64,000 bases of DNA from Papillibacter cinnamivorans DSM 12816 (GTDB lineage: Bacteria > Bacillota > Clostridia > Oscillospirales > Oscillospiraceae): assembly GCF_900176335.1 (NCBI RefSeq), contig NZ_FWXW01000011.1, positions 1 to 64,000 on the forward strand, read 5' to 3'. A program made the translations under genes and the position numbers. Position 1 is the first letter of the stretch. Each line of letters opens with the position of its first letter. The notes below the pieces were generated by a model. That model was given only the letters and a program-made list of their open reading frames with translations, was not told where the DNA came from and searched no databases. Positions 16,513-24,270 of the stretch are shown in pieces.

Positions 16513-16983
16513 GTGGAACCAAAGGGCATCAAGGTGGTGGCCAAAAACCCCAAGGCGTGGCATGACTATTTTGTGGAAGACAAATTCGAGGCCGGCATCG
16601 AGCTGTTCGGCACGGAGGTCAAGTCCGTCCGCCAGGGAACGCTGAACCTGAAGGACTCCTACTGCACAGTTTCCGACGGGGAGCTTTTCCTCCGGGGCAT
16701 GCACATCAGCCCCTATGAAAAGGGCAACATTTTTAACAAGGATCCGGTCCGGCCCCGCAGGCTCCTGATGCATAAAAAGGAGATCCTCCGGCTTTACGGG
16801 CGCATCCGGCAGGACGGATACGCCCTGATCCCCCTCTCGGTCTATTTCAAAAACGCCCGTGTCAAGGTGGAGCTGGGACTCGCCAAGGGCAAGAAGCTCC
16901 ACGACAAGCGGGAGGCCGAAGCGGAAAAAGACGCCCGGCGGGAGATGGACCGGAGCATGAAGGACCGAAGGCGGGACGACTGA
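16513..16983 (+). CDS. smpB: SsrA-binding protein (trans-translation)
   Basis: 156 aa, normal SmpB length, starting at a GTG preceded by AAGGAGG (16498-16504). Conserved segments GIELFGTEVKSVRQG, NLKDSY, HISPYEKGN, RRLLMHKKEI and a basic C-terminal tail that enters the mRNA channel. It binds tmRNA and delivers it to stalled ribosomes. The tmRNA gene lies 670 bp downstream on the same strand, so both partners are encoded together. Confidence 0.95.
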   Translation: MEPKGIKVVAKNPKAWHDYFVEDKFEAGIELFGTEVKSVRQGTLNLKDSYCTVSDGELFLRGMHISPYEKGNIFNKDPVRPRRLLMHKKEILRLYGRIRQDGYALIPLSVYFKNARVKVELGLAKGKKLHDKREAEAEKDARREMDRSMKDRRRDD

Positions 16984-17025
16984 CGGCGTTCCCGGCATTT
17001 TTATCTAGGAAGGGAAGGAATTCTC

Positions 17026-17547
17026 ATGAGTCAAAATCCGGTGGCAACCTTTGAAATGGAAGGCGGCGGCGTCATCCGCGCCGAGCTTTATCCAGAGATC
17101 GCCCCCAACACCGTAAACAATTTCATTTTCATGGCGAACGCAAATTTTTACGACGGACTTATCTTTCACCGTGTAATCCCCGGCTTCATGATCCAGGGCG
17201 GCTGTCCCCGGGGAAACGGCACCGGCGGCCCGGGATACAACATCAAGGGAGAGTTCTCCGGCAACGGATTTCCCAACGACCTTGCCCACACCCGGGGCGT
17301 TTTATCCATGGCCCGGGCCCAGAACCCCAACTCCGCGGGATGCCAGTTTTTCATCATGGTGGCGGACGCGCCGTACCTGGACGGGCAGTACGCGGCTTTC
17401 GGCAAGGTCATCGAGGGAATGCAAGAGGCCGACCGCATCGTGAACGTGAAGCGGAGCCGCTCGGACGCGCCGCTGACGCCTCAGAAGATGCTCCGGGTCC
17501 GTGTGGAAACCTTCGGCCAGGAGTATCCGCCTCCCGAACAGGTGTAA
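17026..17547 (+). CDS. ppiB: Cyclophilin-type peptidyl-prolyl cis-trans isomerase
   Basis: 173 aa, single domain with no signal peptide, so cytoplasmic. Core motifs FHRVIPGFMIQGG, GNGTGGPGY, RGVLSMARAQNPNSAGCQFFIM and FGKVIEGM carry the catalytic Arg/Phe/Gln residues of cyclophilin A. The ribosome site GGAAGG is seven bases from the ATG. It lies between smpB and ssrA with no known mechanistic link. Confidence 0.94.
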   Translation: MSQNPVATFEMEGGGVIRAELYPEIAPNTVNNFIFMANANFYDGLIFHRVIPGFMIQGGCPRGNGTGGPGYNIKGEFSGNGFPNDLAHTRGVLSMARAQNPNSAGCQFFIMVADAPYLDGQYAAFGKVIEGMQEADRIVNVKRSRSDAPLTPQKMLRVRVETFGQEYPPPEQV

Positions 17548-17604
17548 GTTCATTTCCAGTTTCCCAAGGCAATCATTTCCCTTTTCAGCGCCCTTTCCAT
17601 CGTG

Positions 17605-17610
17605 TATACT
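17605..17610 (+). promoter_or_regulatory. Likely -10 box of ssrA
   Basis: TATACT at 17605-17610 with a weak TTTTCA 17 nt upstream (17582-17587). It lies 40 nt before the mature tmRNA 5' end, consistent with a short RNase P-removed leader. Confidence 0.5.
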
Positions 17611-17650
17611 GTTGATACGGGACGCGGTTTCGTCTCAGCGTCCCGTCCGC

Positions 17651-17999
17651 GGGGGTGTACCGGTTTCGACGGGGGTGTGGAGGCGGGATAAGCGGGCAGC
17701 GGCGCCCAACCGCTTTAATATGGGCATCTTTATAAATTAAAGAACAACAATAAACTCGCTTACGCTGCGTAATTAACGCGGCCGTCCGCCCCGGAAGGAC
17801 CACGAGCCGGGGTTGGGCGTGACTGAGTGGTGCACGTGTCCGCGGTAAGCTTTGCCCGCGGCATGTAAAATGAAGCTACCGGAACCCGGAGAGTGACGGC
17901 TTTCGCCGGGGAAAGGGAATTCTAAATAACCGTCTGCGCCCGGAGAAATTCCCGTCAAAGTGCTTTCGGACAGGGGTTCAACTCCCCTCACCTCCACCA
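17651..17999 (+). ncRNA. ssrA: Transfer-messenger RNA (tmRNA)
   Basis: 349 nt. The 5' end GGGGGTG pairs with CACCTCC at 17989-17995 to form the tRNA-like acceptor, followed by A and a genome-encoded CCA (17997-17999). The D-loop-like CGGTTTCGACGGG and the T-arm with GGTTCAACTCCCC are canonical. The tag frame ends at TAA 17770-17772; reading back gives a tag ending NNNKLAYAA, so the released peptide would carry the -AA degradation signal. The exact resume codon (around 17734-17743) is not certain. An intrinsic terminator follows immediately. Confidence 0.96.
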
Positions 18000-18152
18000 A
18001 AAAGAAGAACAGGCTATGCCTGTTCTTCTTTTTGGGTACCGAGGGACATTTTATCTGCTCGGGGCAAATGAATTGCCCCGGCATCAAGGATTTGCGCGAA
18101 GCGCAAACCGCTTGTTACGCGCGACTCCGCGCGCCCCGCCGGAGGCGGGGTA
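17993..18152. repeat. Direct repeat, copy 1, at the ssrA 3' end
   Basis: About 160 bp matching 20719-20880 at about 85% by eye. It starts in the tmRNA tail (TCCACCA) and includes the terminator, a GGGGCAA/TTGCCCC hairpin (18061-18079), a TTTGCGC/GCGCAAA hairpin and CCCCGCC/GGCGGGG. See 20719-20880 and the island between. Confidence 0.75.
18000..18035 (+). terminator. ssrA terminator
   Basis: AAAAAGAAGAACAGGC pairs with GCCTGTTCTTCTTTTT, a near-perfect 16-bp stem with a tiny loop and terminal T-run. It is also the first part of the direct repeat found again at 20719. Confidence 0.9.
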
Positions 18153-18188
18153 TTGTTATGCAGCAACCATAATAACCAATTAATATCT

Positions 18189-18404
18189 CTATCTTGGATA
18201 CGGTTTACTTACATCCGTCCGGTTTACCAGATAATCGATGCTGGTGCCGAACAGGTCGGCGAGTTTGTCCAGGACGGAGACGGGGATATTCAGATTTCCG
18301 AGTTCGTAGTCGGAATACGTGGTCTGGTGGATGCTGAGATAGGCGGCCATCTGGGCCTGGGTCAGGTCTTTGTCCTCCCGCATATTGCGGATTCTTTCGT
18401 ACAT
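18189..18404 (-). CDS. XRE-family transcriptional regulator
   Basis: 71 aa: MYERIRNMREDKDLTQAQMAAYL with a complete helix-turn-helix (about 14-34) and the dimerising tail typical of small Firmicute XRE repressors (LDKLADLFGTSIDYLV). ATG 18404 has GAGGTG eight bases before it; an ATG at 18431 lies within the operator region. It faces away from the small gene at 18510, with two palindromic sites between them (18430-18472) that it probably binds. Confidence 0.88.
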   Translation of the reverse strand: MYERIRNMREDKDLTQAQMAAYLSIHQTTYSDYELGNLNIPVSVLDKLADLFGTSIDYLVNRTDVSKPYPR

Positions 18405-18429
18405 GCCGGTCACCTCAATCCAATTATGC

Positions 18430-18472
18430 AATAAGGGTATATCCCTTATTTACTTTTAAGGTATATTCCCTT
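18430..18472. promoter_or_regulatory. Two operator-like palindromes in the XRE divergent promoter region
   Basis: Site 1: AATAAGGG (18430-18437), spacer TATAT, CCCTTATT (18443-18450), a perfect palindrome. Site 2: AAGGTATATTCCCTT (18458-18472), a close variant. The centres are 25 bp apart, placing them on roughly the same DNA face. Confidence 0.6.
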
Positions 18473-18509
18473 GAAATGGATTGAAGTATACTATATGGGA
18501 GGGATACCT

Positions 18510-18713
18510 ATGAACCGGGAGGAAATAGAAATACAGCGTAAATGCATGGAGGACTCTATTGCAAGCATCAGCGCCAAGGTTGCCGACGCGGTGAAACTGG
18601 CGCAGCTGTCCGCGGCTCTTTCCGCCGATTCGGAGGCAAGACTTGTTCAGGCGGCTTTGGAGCTGGAGGAATTATATATCTCATTAAACTCCGCCGCTCC
18701 CGAAAATTCATAG
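18510..18713 (+). CDS. Small coiled-coil-prone protein of unknown function
   Basis: 67 aa, starting MNREEIEIQRKCMEDSIASI, with GGGAGGG seven bases upstream of the ATG. It is entirely helical-looking, Ala/Glu/Leu-rich, with one cysteine and no signal or membrane segment. It is divergent from the XRE gene and under the same operator pair, so probably controlled by it. I do not recognise the family. Confidence 0.6.
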   Translation: MNREEIEIQRKCMEDSIASISAKVADAVKLAQLSAALSADSEARLVQAALELEELYISLNSAAPENS

Positions 18714-18757
18714 GGCAAAGAACAAAAAGGGTCCTTTATCTTTACTCCGCCCGGTGT

Positions 18758-18798
18758 GATAGCTTCTTCCCTGAATTGTTTGTCGTATGTCGTGCCAT
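18758..18798 (-). pseudogene. Possible IS3-type OrfA N-terminal remnant
   Basis: On the minus strand an ATG (18798) with an upstream AAGGTG-type site is followed, after a one-base frame change, by codons for YDKQFREEAI, the usual opening of IS3-family OrfA (HTH) proteins. The match then ends. Only about 14 codons are involved, so this is a tentative fossil. Confidence 0.25.
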
Positions 18799-19015
18799 TA
18801 TCGCTTCAAACCTTTCACCTTGATTCTATCTCTTTTTAAGCATTTTGCGATTCTGCTTTTATCGCAGCACTCCAGTATTCTCCAAAAGAGGGTATTGCAA
18901 ACAAAGTTGGTTCGGAGTATATTATAGATAAAGATACATTCTTTATAATACCTCCGAGGAAAACACCCCCGAGGGCAAACTGTGCGGCTCTGAGGAGTAC
19001 ATAGCGGAACGATAT

Positions 19016-19057
19016 GACTTCCTCTGAGGTAAAAAAACAGAGGAGGTCATTTTTTTT
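19016..19057 (+). promoter_or_regulatory. Terminator-like hairpin that contains the Shine-Dalgarno sequence
   Basis: GACTTCCTCTG (19016-19026) pairs with CAGAGGAGGTC (19038-19048; one G-T pair), followed by eight T (19050-19057) and then the ATG of the surface-protein gene. The AGAGGAGG ribosome site is inside the 3' arm. As drawn, the stem would terminate transcription or hide the ribosome site; a rescue structure is implied. GAGGAG-containing sequence at about 18990-18998 could compete for the 5' arm. Confidence 0.55.
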
Positions 19058-20443
19058 ATGAAAAAACGCATTCTTACCCTTGCGTTGGCACTTATCATGT
19101 GCCTAAGCCTTTTCCCCGCGACCGCGCTGGCGGCATATACTCCGAAGTATACTGCATACGCCGACAGGCTCAACGTGTTGGGGCTGTTCAATGGCACGGG
19201 CACGGATTCAAACGGGCACCCGATTTATCAGTTGGACCGGGCTCCGACACGCGCTGAGGCGTTGGTCATGTTGATTCGACTGCTTGGCGAGGAGGAAAAT
19301 GCCAAAAGCTACACAGGCGAAAACCCATTTACGGATACCGAATCGAGTTGGGCCAAAGCATATGTGGCCTACGCATACAGCAAGGGCTACACGACCGGCG
19401 TGTCGGCAACAGCATTTAACCCGAATACAACGGCTACCGCAAACATGTATCTGACTTTCCTTCTGCGCGCACTGGGCTATAGTGACAAATCCGGTGATTT
19501 CAGTTACAGCACGGCCTATCTGAAAGCTGCGGAGACAGGTGTGTGCAAAAGCGGACAATATACATCCGATACCTTCTATCGTGACGACTGCGTGTATACC
19601 AGCTATAACGCGCTGTCAGCCGAAATCAAGGACGCGGGCGTGACGCTGGCGAAAACGCTTGCGGACAAGGGCGTAATAAGCGCTGGCTATGCCGAAACGT
19701 TCGGGCTGACGGGCGCGGCAGATACGGGCTCGGATAAGCTCTATCTTCTGGTAAAGGCGACCAATAACTACGGATATGATACATATTCCTATGATTCCCA
19801 CGGAAACCTGCTGACGGATACGTTCACCCTGAATAATGGCGGCGGAATGACGCTGACATACAGCTATATCTACAATACGGATGGTAGTGTGCAGACAACT
19901 ACATATAACAACGCAAATGAAACTTACACATACGCCTATACATACAACGCCGACGGCAGCGTTGCCTCCATGCTGGAAACCTACGATAATGCGTCGGGCG
20001 GCGGCACACAGATGAAGCACACCTACACCTATGACGCCTTCGGCAATCTGCTCACGGAGAGAAACGCCAATGTTTATTATCCCAGCAACGTGCTTTTGGA
20101 GGAATACACCTATGACGCCTTCGGAAACCCGCTCACCTACAGCTATACGCAGGACGGAGAGCTGTGGGAGAGTACCCGGTACACATACACTTACGACGCC
20201 GCGGGCAGAGTGCTGACCGAGAAGCAGCTGCATACATATTCTTCGTCCTCCGACGAAACGAATGTGGAATACACCTACGACAGCGCCGGCAACTGCGTCA
20301 GGATGAAATACGCTGACAGCTCAATGGCTTATATGATTGAATATGGATACGACAGCAACGGTTGCCTGATTTCCCAGAAGCGGTTTCTGGAGGACGGCGT
20401 CACGCTGGACTTCACCACCACATACGAATATAAAGAGTTTTAA
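19058..20443 (+). CDS. SLH-domain surface protein with YD-type repeats
   Basis: 461 aa. Signal peptide (1-25, cleaved near ALAA), then two to three S-layer-homology-like units (about 28-215; e.g. DRAPTRAEALVMLIRLLG, ENPFTDTESSWAKAYVAYAYSKGYTTG), then a C-terminal array (about 230-461) of YD/RHS-like repeats (YTYDAFGNLLTE, YTYDAFGNPLTYSY, YTYDAAGRVLTE, YTYDSAGNCVRM). SLH domains bind pyruvylated wall polymer; YD repeats form a beta-spiral and may bind glycans or shield a payload, but there is no toxin domain or RHS core here. Leader control is discussed at 19016-19057. It lies between the two 160-bp direct repeats. Confidence 0.88.
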   Translation: MKKRILTLALALIMCLSLFPATALAAYTPKYTAYADRLNVLGLFNGTGTDSNGHPIYQLDRAPTRAEALVMLIRLLGEEENAKSYTGENPFTDTESSWAKAYVAYAYSKGYTTGVSATAFNPNTTATANMYLTFLLRALGYSDKSGDFSYSTAYLKAAETGVCKSGQYTSDTFYRDDCVYTSYNALSAEIKDAGVTLAKTLADKGVISAGYAETFGLTGAADTGSDKLYLLVKATNNYGYDTYSYDSHGNLLTDTFTLNNGGGMTLTYSYIYNTDGSVQTTTYNNANETYTYAYTYNADGSVASMLETYDNASGGGTQMKHTYTYDAFGNLLTERNANVYYPSNVLLEEYTYDAFGNPLTYSYTQDGELWESTRYTYTYDAAGRVLTEKQLHTYSSSSDETNVEYTYDSAGNCVRMKYADSSMAYMIEYGYDSNGCLISQKRFLEDGVTLDFTTTYEYKEF

Positions 20444-20615
20444 CGGCTGCTTCGGCGGTATTATGGTGTTCAGCAGTTCATTTCTGGATTCATCGCATAG
20501 CGATTACGGCAAGTTTGGATTATACAAGAGATCGGGTGCCAGGAGAACGGTTTTCTTGGCGCACCGAGAGAGTAAAAGGAATGATTCCGTGCATGTCCAT
20601 ACTCCTTAAGTATAA

Positions 20616-20708
20616 TTTGCAGATTTTGTCACGGCAAAACTGATTAAACAGCTATAGCCGTATGAAAACCGCAAAGCCGCCGGCAAATACAGCACCGTTC
20701 GTATTTGA
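20616..20708 (+). pseudogene. Possible decayed reading frame
   Basis: One frame reads FADFVTAKLIKQL, an in-frame TAG (20655-20657), then PYENRKAAGKYSTVRI and TGA. It looks protein-like and basic but lacks a start and is interrupted. It abuts the second direct repeat. I cannot name the family. Confidence 0.25.
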
Positions 20709-20718
20709 GTTGAGTCGA

Positions 20719-20880
20719 TCCGCCAAAAAAGAAGAACAGGCTATGCCTGTTCTTCTTTTTTGGTATCGTGGGTTATTTCATCTGTTCGGGGCAAATGAAT
20801 TGCCCCGGCATTAAGGTTTTGTGCGAAGCGTAAAACGCTTGTTACGAGCGGCTCCGCGCACCCCGCCGGAAGCGGGGTTC
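20719..20880. repeat. Direct repeat, copy 2, of the ssrA 3'-end segment
   Basis: Matches 17993-18152 from TCCGCCA through the GAAGAACAGGC/GCCTGTTCTTC terminator stem (20731-20755), the GGGGCAA hairpin and CCCCGCC/GCGGGG. The tmRNA body itself is not duplicated. The rest of the 498-bp gap (20444-20941) holds only the decayed frame and no clear gene. Confidence 0.75.
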
Positions 20881-20941
20881 ATACTGCACAGGCCGAATAG
20901 CCTGTTTTTTAAAGAAGGTTTATCTCAAAAGCCGCAGCTTG

Positions 20942-21235
20942 TCAGTGGAACGGGTGCTCCTTAACGGTCATGAGGGCTTTCATGACTTCAACCGTCAGAT
21001 TGGTCTGATAATTGACCTCCACATCTTCCAGTTGGCCCAATAAAGCTCCCTTTTCCGTGGTCACATAGTGGGAGGGAAGATTATTCAAAGCAATCGCGCA
21101 TGCGTTGAGACGGCATTTTTCGCAGCCGCACATATCAAGGCTCTTTATCATCTCATCCACTTTCTGCTTTACCATTTCCTCGACGATATTTACCAATACC
21201 ATTTCACCGTTATCGTTTTTCGTAAGTTTATCCAT
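20942..21235 (-). CDS. ComFB-family protein
   Basis: 97 aa. The segment IVEEMVKQKVDEMIKSLDMCGCEKCRLNACAIALNNLP is the signature of late-competence ComFB proteins, with four clustered cysteines (CGCEKC...C) that probably bind zinc, followed by the conserved PSHYVTTEKG. In Bacillus comFB lies in the comF operon; the family also includes cyanobacterial nucleotide-binding members. No competence genes adjoin it, so its role here is open. Confidence 0.85.
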   Translation of the reverse strand: MDKLTKNDNGEMVLVNIVEEMVKQKVDEMIKSLDMCGCEKCRLNACAIALNNLPSHYVTTEKGALLGQLEDVEVNYQTNLTVEVMKALMTVKEHPFH

Positions 21236-21431
21236 TTATTTCATCTTCTTTCAAGCGTTTATCAGGCTCAGCTTTCGGAACGAGCAGGTGTGAAATTATA
21301 TCTGAACAGTACGTCAAATATTCTAGCATAGAATTATCCGTCCAACAATGCCGGCGGTGCTTCCTTGTATCCAAACTCCGGCCGGCTTCGTCTCCTGCGA
21401 TACGGCCGGTCCGGCAGAGCAGGAAAATTCC

Positions 21432-22769
21432 TCACCCGGCGCAGGGCCTCTCGTAAAGGTAGACTATGAAAGTGCCGTCATCGCAGTAGGTTTTTTCCCG
21501 GTCCGTAACGACCACATAGTCCGGCGCGGCGTCTTTTCGGAAATAGACGGGCAGCTTGCTCATCTGCAGGGGCGTACCTCCGCTCCACATGCCTTTCAAA
21601 TAGGAGGCGTAGGCCTCCATCACCGGATCCTCTTCCGCGGAAACATGGTATCTGTTTTCATACGCCGCGTAGATATACCCGCAGAATTCCGTCGCAGCTA
21701 CACGAAGATTTTCTCCGTCCATCGCCATGTAGTAACTTTTCAGCTGATCCATCAGGGGCAGAAGATAGGCGCTCGCGCTGTCTTTCCCGTCATACTGCTG
21801 CAGGGCGGTGAACACCACCTGGGGGTTCCCGGTGAGAATTGCCTTCTCCAGAACCTCCGTGCCGATAACCTCCGCCATCATCCGGACGGCGATGACCCAG
21901 GGGCGATAGTCGCTGGCATAGTCCGCGGCGCCGCTGAATTCCTCAGCCAGTGTTTCCACAAGGGCTTCCGAGATAAATTCGCAGCTTTTGAGATTTCCGG
22001 CGATAATATGATTGACCTCGTGATAAAAGGTGTTATAGTAGTATACTTGATTGAGCGCCGCAGTAAATTTGCCGTCGTCGACGGCAATCGTGTTCGCGGC
22101 GGTGTCCGCCCATCCGTCCAGGCCCTGCTCCAGGCTGCCGTGGCTGATTCTCAGAGTGGAGAACTTGTTCGCGACCGAAGCCGCCTGATCATCCGTCAGC
22201 GTGAGGTTGGCAAACAGCCGCTGGGCGTAGTCGGTGAGAACCTCTCGGTCCTCCTGGCTGATACCGGTATTCCTTCCGATGGCGGCAACAATGGCGGCGG
22301 TGTGATCGTCACACTCCCCATAGTCTCTTTCGTGAAGGGACACGGTCACCGTCCAGTTCTCTCCGTCCCAGCCCACGTCGGAACCGAAAGCCTCCAGCAC
22401 GGCGCGGATGGGAAGATAAGTGCGGTTGTTTTTCGCAACGGCGGCGGTGTCAATCTCCTCCGGCACCCCGTTTACGATAATGCGGTTCTCGCCGATGGGG
22501 ACCACGACGGTGACGCCGTTTTTGTAAACGACGGCCCGGTAGTTCTCGTTGTCCCAAGTGACCTCGCAGCCGCAGGCTTCCATGGTGACCCGGAGCGGGA
22601 CCAGCGTTCTGCTGTTGGAATCGACAAAGGGACTTCCGCTGGACTCCGTAAACTCCACCTGGGTCCCGTCTATCTCAACGCCCACCGCTTTTTCCGCCGC
22701 AGCGGAAACCGGCAGGATCATCAGTGTTATGCAGAGGATCAGCGCGGCGCTCAACAGCTTTCGTTTCAT
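21432..22769 (-). CDS. Secreted stalk-domain protein with HEXXH metallopeptidase-like motif
   Basis: 445 aa. Signal peptide (1-26), then a copper-amine-oxidase N-terminal-like 'stalk' domain (about 27-140; RTLVPLRVTMEACGCEVTWD and RTYLPIRAVLEAFGSDVGWD are its two half-repeats). The remaining about 300 residues carry YYYNTFYHEVNHIIAG, a HEXXH zinc motif, with ISEALVETLAEEFSG about 20 residues later as a possible third ligand. This suggests a gluzincin-like extracellular peptidase, but I recognise no named family. ATG 22769 has AAGGAG six bases upstream. A promoter fits at 22801-22829. Confidence 0.75.
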   Translation of the reverse strand: MKRKLLSAALILCITLMILPVSAAAEKAVGVEIDGTQVEFTESSGSPFVDSNSRTLVPLRVTMEACGCEVTWDNENYRAVVYKNGVTVVVPIGENRIIVNGVPEEIDTAAVAKNNRTYLPIRAVLEAFGSDVGWDGENWTVTVSLHERDYGECDDHTAAIVAAIGRNTGISQEDREVLTDYAQRLFANLTLTDDQAASVANKFSTLRISHGSLEQGLDGWADTAANTIAVDDGKFTAALNQVYYYNTFYHEVNHIIAGNLKSCEFISEALVETLAEEFSGAADYASDYRPWVIAVRMMAEVIGTEVLEKAILTGNPQVVFTALQQYDGKDSASAYLLPLMDQLKSYYMAMDGENLRVAATEFCGYIYAAYENRYHVSAEEDPVMEAYASYLKGMWSGGTPLQMSKLPVYFRKDAAPDYVVVTDREKTYCDDGTFIVYLYERPCAG

Positions 22770-22800
22770 AAGCGGCTCCTTACAAACAAACATTAAACCA

Positions 22801-22829
22801 ATATTAGCTCATTTATCAGGTAAATACAA
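22801..22829 (-). promoter_or_regulatory. Promoter of the stalk-domain protein gene
   Basis: Minus strand TTGTAT (22829-22824), 17-nt spacer, TAATAT (22806-22801), 32 nt before the ATG. Confidence 0.55.
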
Positions 22830-22946
22830 CCTTATTATCCATACTCTCCCCCCCCTCCCCATTTCAATACCAGTACACTTTTTTACCCGGCGGAGTTTCC
22901 CGCTGTTTTTATAATAAAGAGCGCGGAGCTTCCCGTTTCATTTTTC

Positions 22947-22975
22947 TTGTGAAACCCGCAGGTCCATATTACAAT
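22947..22975 (+). promoter_or_regulatory. Promoter of the endonuclease/phosphatase-fold gene
   Basis: TTGTGA (22947-22952), 17-nt spacer, TACAAT (22970-22975), leaving an about 115-nt leader before ATG 23096. Confidence 0.5.
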
Positions 22976-23095
22976 AAAGACAGGCGGACCCGTTTCAGGC
23001 GGCTGCCTTATAAATACAGCATGGGATCCGCCGCAGAATGCATTACCTCCTTTCAGCTCACCCGTTTACCGGAAAAAACGATTCAGGGAGGCCTT

Positions 23096-24163
23096 ATGAA
23101 GAAGCTGATGAAAATGATCGCCATTGTGATTTTAGTCGTGGTTCTGGCGGCGGGGAGCTATGTCGCGTATGTCTTTATCGCGTATCACCGCGTGGAGGAC
23201 AATCTTGCGCTGGAAGTCGACGGTGTTTCCTCCGACATGCCGCAGCCGGGCGTTACCTATACTCTGACGACCTTCAACGTGGGCTACGGGGCGTACAGCA
23301 GGGATTACAGCTTTTTCATGGACGGCGGCAAGTACTCCAGGGCATACAGCAAAGAGGAAGTCGATAAAAACATCACCGGCGCTGCCGGCGTCATCTCCAA
23401 CATCAGCCCGGACTTCGCCTTCTTCCAGGAGGTGGACACCAACGCCACAAGAAGTTACCATGTGGACGAGTATGCCATGTTTCAGGATAACTTCCCCGCC
23501 TGCTCGTCGGTATTCGCCGTCAACTACGACTCCCCGTATCTTCTTTATCCCATCACGGATCCCATCGGCAAATCCGTGTCCGGCATCGCCACCTTCTCGA
23601 AATACTTCATCCGCTCATCTCTCCGCCGCAGCCTACCTTTGGAATCGGGCTTCCGCAAGCTGCTGGATCTGGACCGCTGTTATACCGTGACAAGGATCCC
23701 CGTTTCAAACAGTAAGGAGCTTATCCTGATAAACGTTCACCTCTCTGCCTTCACGGCGGATGTCACCATCGGCGAAGAGCAGCTGAAAATGCTCTTCGAA
23801 GACGCCCAACGCGAATACGATTCGGGCAATTACGTCATTGTGGGCGGCGATTTCAACAAGGACCTGATGGGCAATTCGCCTGAGCTCTTCGGCACGACCC
23901 GGGAGACACCCGTCTGGGCCAAGCCGATCAACACGGAGCTGATCCCGGACTGCTTTACCCTCGTACGCCCGGAAAACAAGGAGGATCTTCTTCCCACCCT
24001 CCGCTCCACCGACGCGGGCTATGTGGAGGGAGTGTCGTTTGTAACCGTTCTCGACGGCTTTCTCGTTTCCGATAATATAACGGTGGTTCATGAAGCGCAT
24101 ATCCAGGCCGGCTTCCTCTCCTCGGACCACAACCCGGTGCTGCTGCAGTTCCAGCTGGATTAA
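23096..24163 (+). CDS. Membrane-anchored endonuclease/exonuclease/phosphatase-fold protein
   Basis: 355 aa. The N-terminal helix (about 5-27) is a signal anchor, so the domain faces outside. EEP landmarks: TLTTFNVGYG (metal Asn), DFAFFQEVD (metal Glu), ILINVHLSAF, VIVGGDFNKD and a C-terminal SSDHNPVLL (catalytic Asp-His). The likely substrate is a phosphodiester or phospholipid, or extracellular nucleic acid; it cannot be told apart here. The start is fixed by CAGGGAGG four to five bases before ATG 23096. It converges on trpF with a shared terminator at 24187-24225. Confidence 0.85.
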   Translation: MKKLMKMIAIVILVVVLAAGSYVAYVFIAYHRVEDNLALEVDGVSSDMPQPGVTYTLTTFNVGYGAYSRDYSFFMDGGKYSRAYSKEEVDKNITGAAGVISNISPDFAFFQEVDTNATRSYHVDEYAMFQDNFPACSSVFAVNYDSPYLLYPITDPIGKSVSGIATFSKYFIRSSLRRSLPLESGFRKLLDLDRCYTVTRIPVSNSKELILINVHLSAFTADVTIGEEQLKMLFEDAQREYDSGNYVIVGGDFNKDLMGNSPELFGTTRETPVWAKPINTELIPDCFTLVRPENKEDLLPTLRSTDAGYVEGVSFVTVLDGFLVSDNITVVHEAHIQAGFLSSDHNPVLLQFQLD

Positions 24164-24186
24164 AAAAACCGGCAGGCACGACAAGC

Positions 24187-24225
24187 AAAAACGATCCCGC
24201 CTCTTTCGAGGCGGGATCGTTTTCT
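24187..24225. terminator. Bidirectional terminator between the EEP gene and the trp operon
   Basis: ACGATCCCGCCTC (24191-24203) pairs with GAGGCGGGATCGT (24208-24220), with TTTT on the plus side and TTTTT on the minus side. Confidence 0.85.
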
Positions 24226-24270
24226 TCGCTGTTGAGAGAGCTGCCGGCTACTTTCCGGGGAAACCGTTTC

